A stretch of 5,504 nucleotides of DNA, taken from the NCBI GenBank assembly GCA_021802225.1, contig JAKAAS010000164.1:1-5504 (forward strand). Reading direction: 5' to 3'. The notes beneath the pieces are model-generated. The model was given only the letters and a program-made list of their open reading frames with translations, was not told the origin of the DNA and made no database searches. This stretch comes from Bacillota bacterium (lineage in GTDB: Bacteria > Bacillota_E > Sulfobacillia > Sulfobacillales > Sulfobacillaceae). Shown here piece after piece: positions 5,182-5,504 of this stretch. The number at the start of each line of letters is the position of its first letter. The first letter of the stretch is position 1. The translations under genes were made by a program, and so were the position numbers.

Positions 5182-5362
5182 GTGTGACTCTAGGGTATGG
5201 CCGGGAGACCAACACCACAAGATAGAGTAGGCCGCCTGGTCTCGCATGCCACTAGATCGTGATGGCAGCGTGAGCTCACGCGCTGTAAGGTTTTCGCCTC
5301 CCAACGGCCACGCTGATAGAATAACGGTGAGGGTTCGCATCGGGCTCGGCGGACACAACGGC
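5182..5362 (+). mobile_element. Putative 5' end of a group II intron (part of domain I)
   Basis: The segment begins GTGTGAC, fitting the GUGYG 5' consensus. It contains several stems typical of structured RNA: GAGACC (5205-5210) with GGTCTC (5238-5243), TGCCA with TGGCA, and a self-complementary GCGTGAGCTCACGC (5268-5281). It then reads CCTCCCAACGG...ACGCTGAT.GAATAACGGTGAGGGTTCG, which by my recollection is the pattern found about 150 bases into domain I of bacterial group IIB introns. After about 180 bases it stops resembling an intron and abuts the tail of a minus-strand gene. EBS1, the rest of domain I and everything downstream are absent. Identification is by memory of the pattern, so a covariance search is the test. 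Confidence 0.55.
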
Positions 5363-5363
5363 T

Positions 5364-5504
5364 TTAAAACGACACATTGGGAACATGCACATTCACATCA
5401 GGATACGGAATAAATGTTGTTAACCATTCGGTTGTGGCTAAAGGTTGCACCATGATCTGCTGACCACTTTGTACTGTCAAAGCGGGTTTAAATAACACGT
5501 TCGT
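5364..5504 (-). CDS. C-terminal end of an unknown minus-strand gene, cut by right window edge
   Basis: From the right edge the minus strand is open for 46 codons to TAA 5366-5364: TNVLFKPALTVQSGQQIMVQ, PLATTEWLTTFIPYPD, VNVHVPNVSF. It has alternating hydrophobic and polar residues and looks like beta structure, with no charged clusters and no cysteine. No family is recognised; surface, phage-structural or secreted proteins would be possible. The stop falls within a few bases of where intron-like sequence ends at about 5362, so the boundary may be a recombination junction that also trimmed or fused the gene's end. The start lies outside the window. Confidence 0.45.
   Translation of the reverse strand, partial: TNVLFKPALTVQSGQQIMVQPLATTEWLTTFIPYPDVNVHVPNVSF

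Noticed and set aside
5086..5358. 90-codon minus-strand open frame
   Set aside because: It lies antisense to the intron-like domain I sequence, is rich in S, C, W and P, and has no ribosome binding site.

Overview
The window looks like an accessory, decaying region of a bacterial chromosome or plasmid with roughly balanced base composition. Strong purine-rich ribosome binding sites (for example AGGAGG before the minus-strand zinc-finger gene), a sigma-A type promoter and the style of the proteins fit a Bacillota-like host, perhaps of the Sulfobacillus kind. No species marker is present, so this placement is tentative. No rRNA, tRNA, CRISPR array or complete transposase was seen.

Left part (1-2770, plus strand). 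A gene fragment entering from the left edge is followed by a small P-loop kinase-like gene broken by two opposite frameshifts. A promoter then precedes a tightly coupled two-gene unit: a DUF6036/AbiEii-like nucleotidyltransferase and a 136-residue partner, overlapping by ATGA. After a hairpin comes a second coupled pair: a small unknown protein and a nucleotidyltransferase-fold relative. In that relative the metal-binding D-x-D has become Q-x-E, and the frame is broken once.

Middle (2773-3820, minus strand). One intact gene encodes two ClpX-like zinc knuckles followed by a domain resembling sigma-70 region 4. Upstream of it lie two stretches that read as protein only with frameshifts or truncation, so they are probably remnants of minus-strand genes.

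Right part (3812-5504). The 3' half of a group II intron sits here. Its reverse transcriptase/maturase is truncated and carries an in-frame stop and a frameshift. Domains V and VI and the 3' splice boundary still look perfect. The boundary at 4487/4488 opens directly into the C-terminal two thirds of a uridine-kinase-like gene, whose Walker A half is absent from the window. Further right are a short orphan coding tail, then a stretch that resembles the 5' end of a group II intron (domain I, starting GTGTG), cut off after about 180 bases. The end of a minus-strand gene running in from the right edge abuts that cut.

Overall the window is a mosaic: two apparently complete gene units (the NTase pair and the zinc-finger/sigma-like protein) lie among broken genes and two intron halves in the 'wrong' order (3' half left of 5' half). 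The frameshifts could be true decay or, for some, sequencing indels; read-level checking would separate these.
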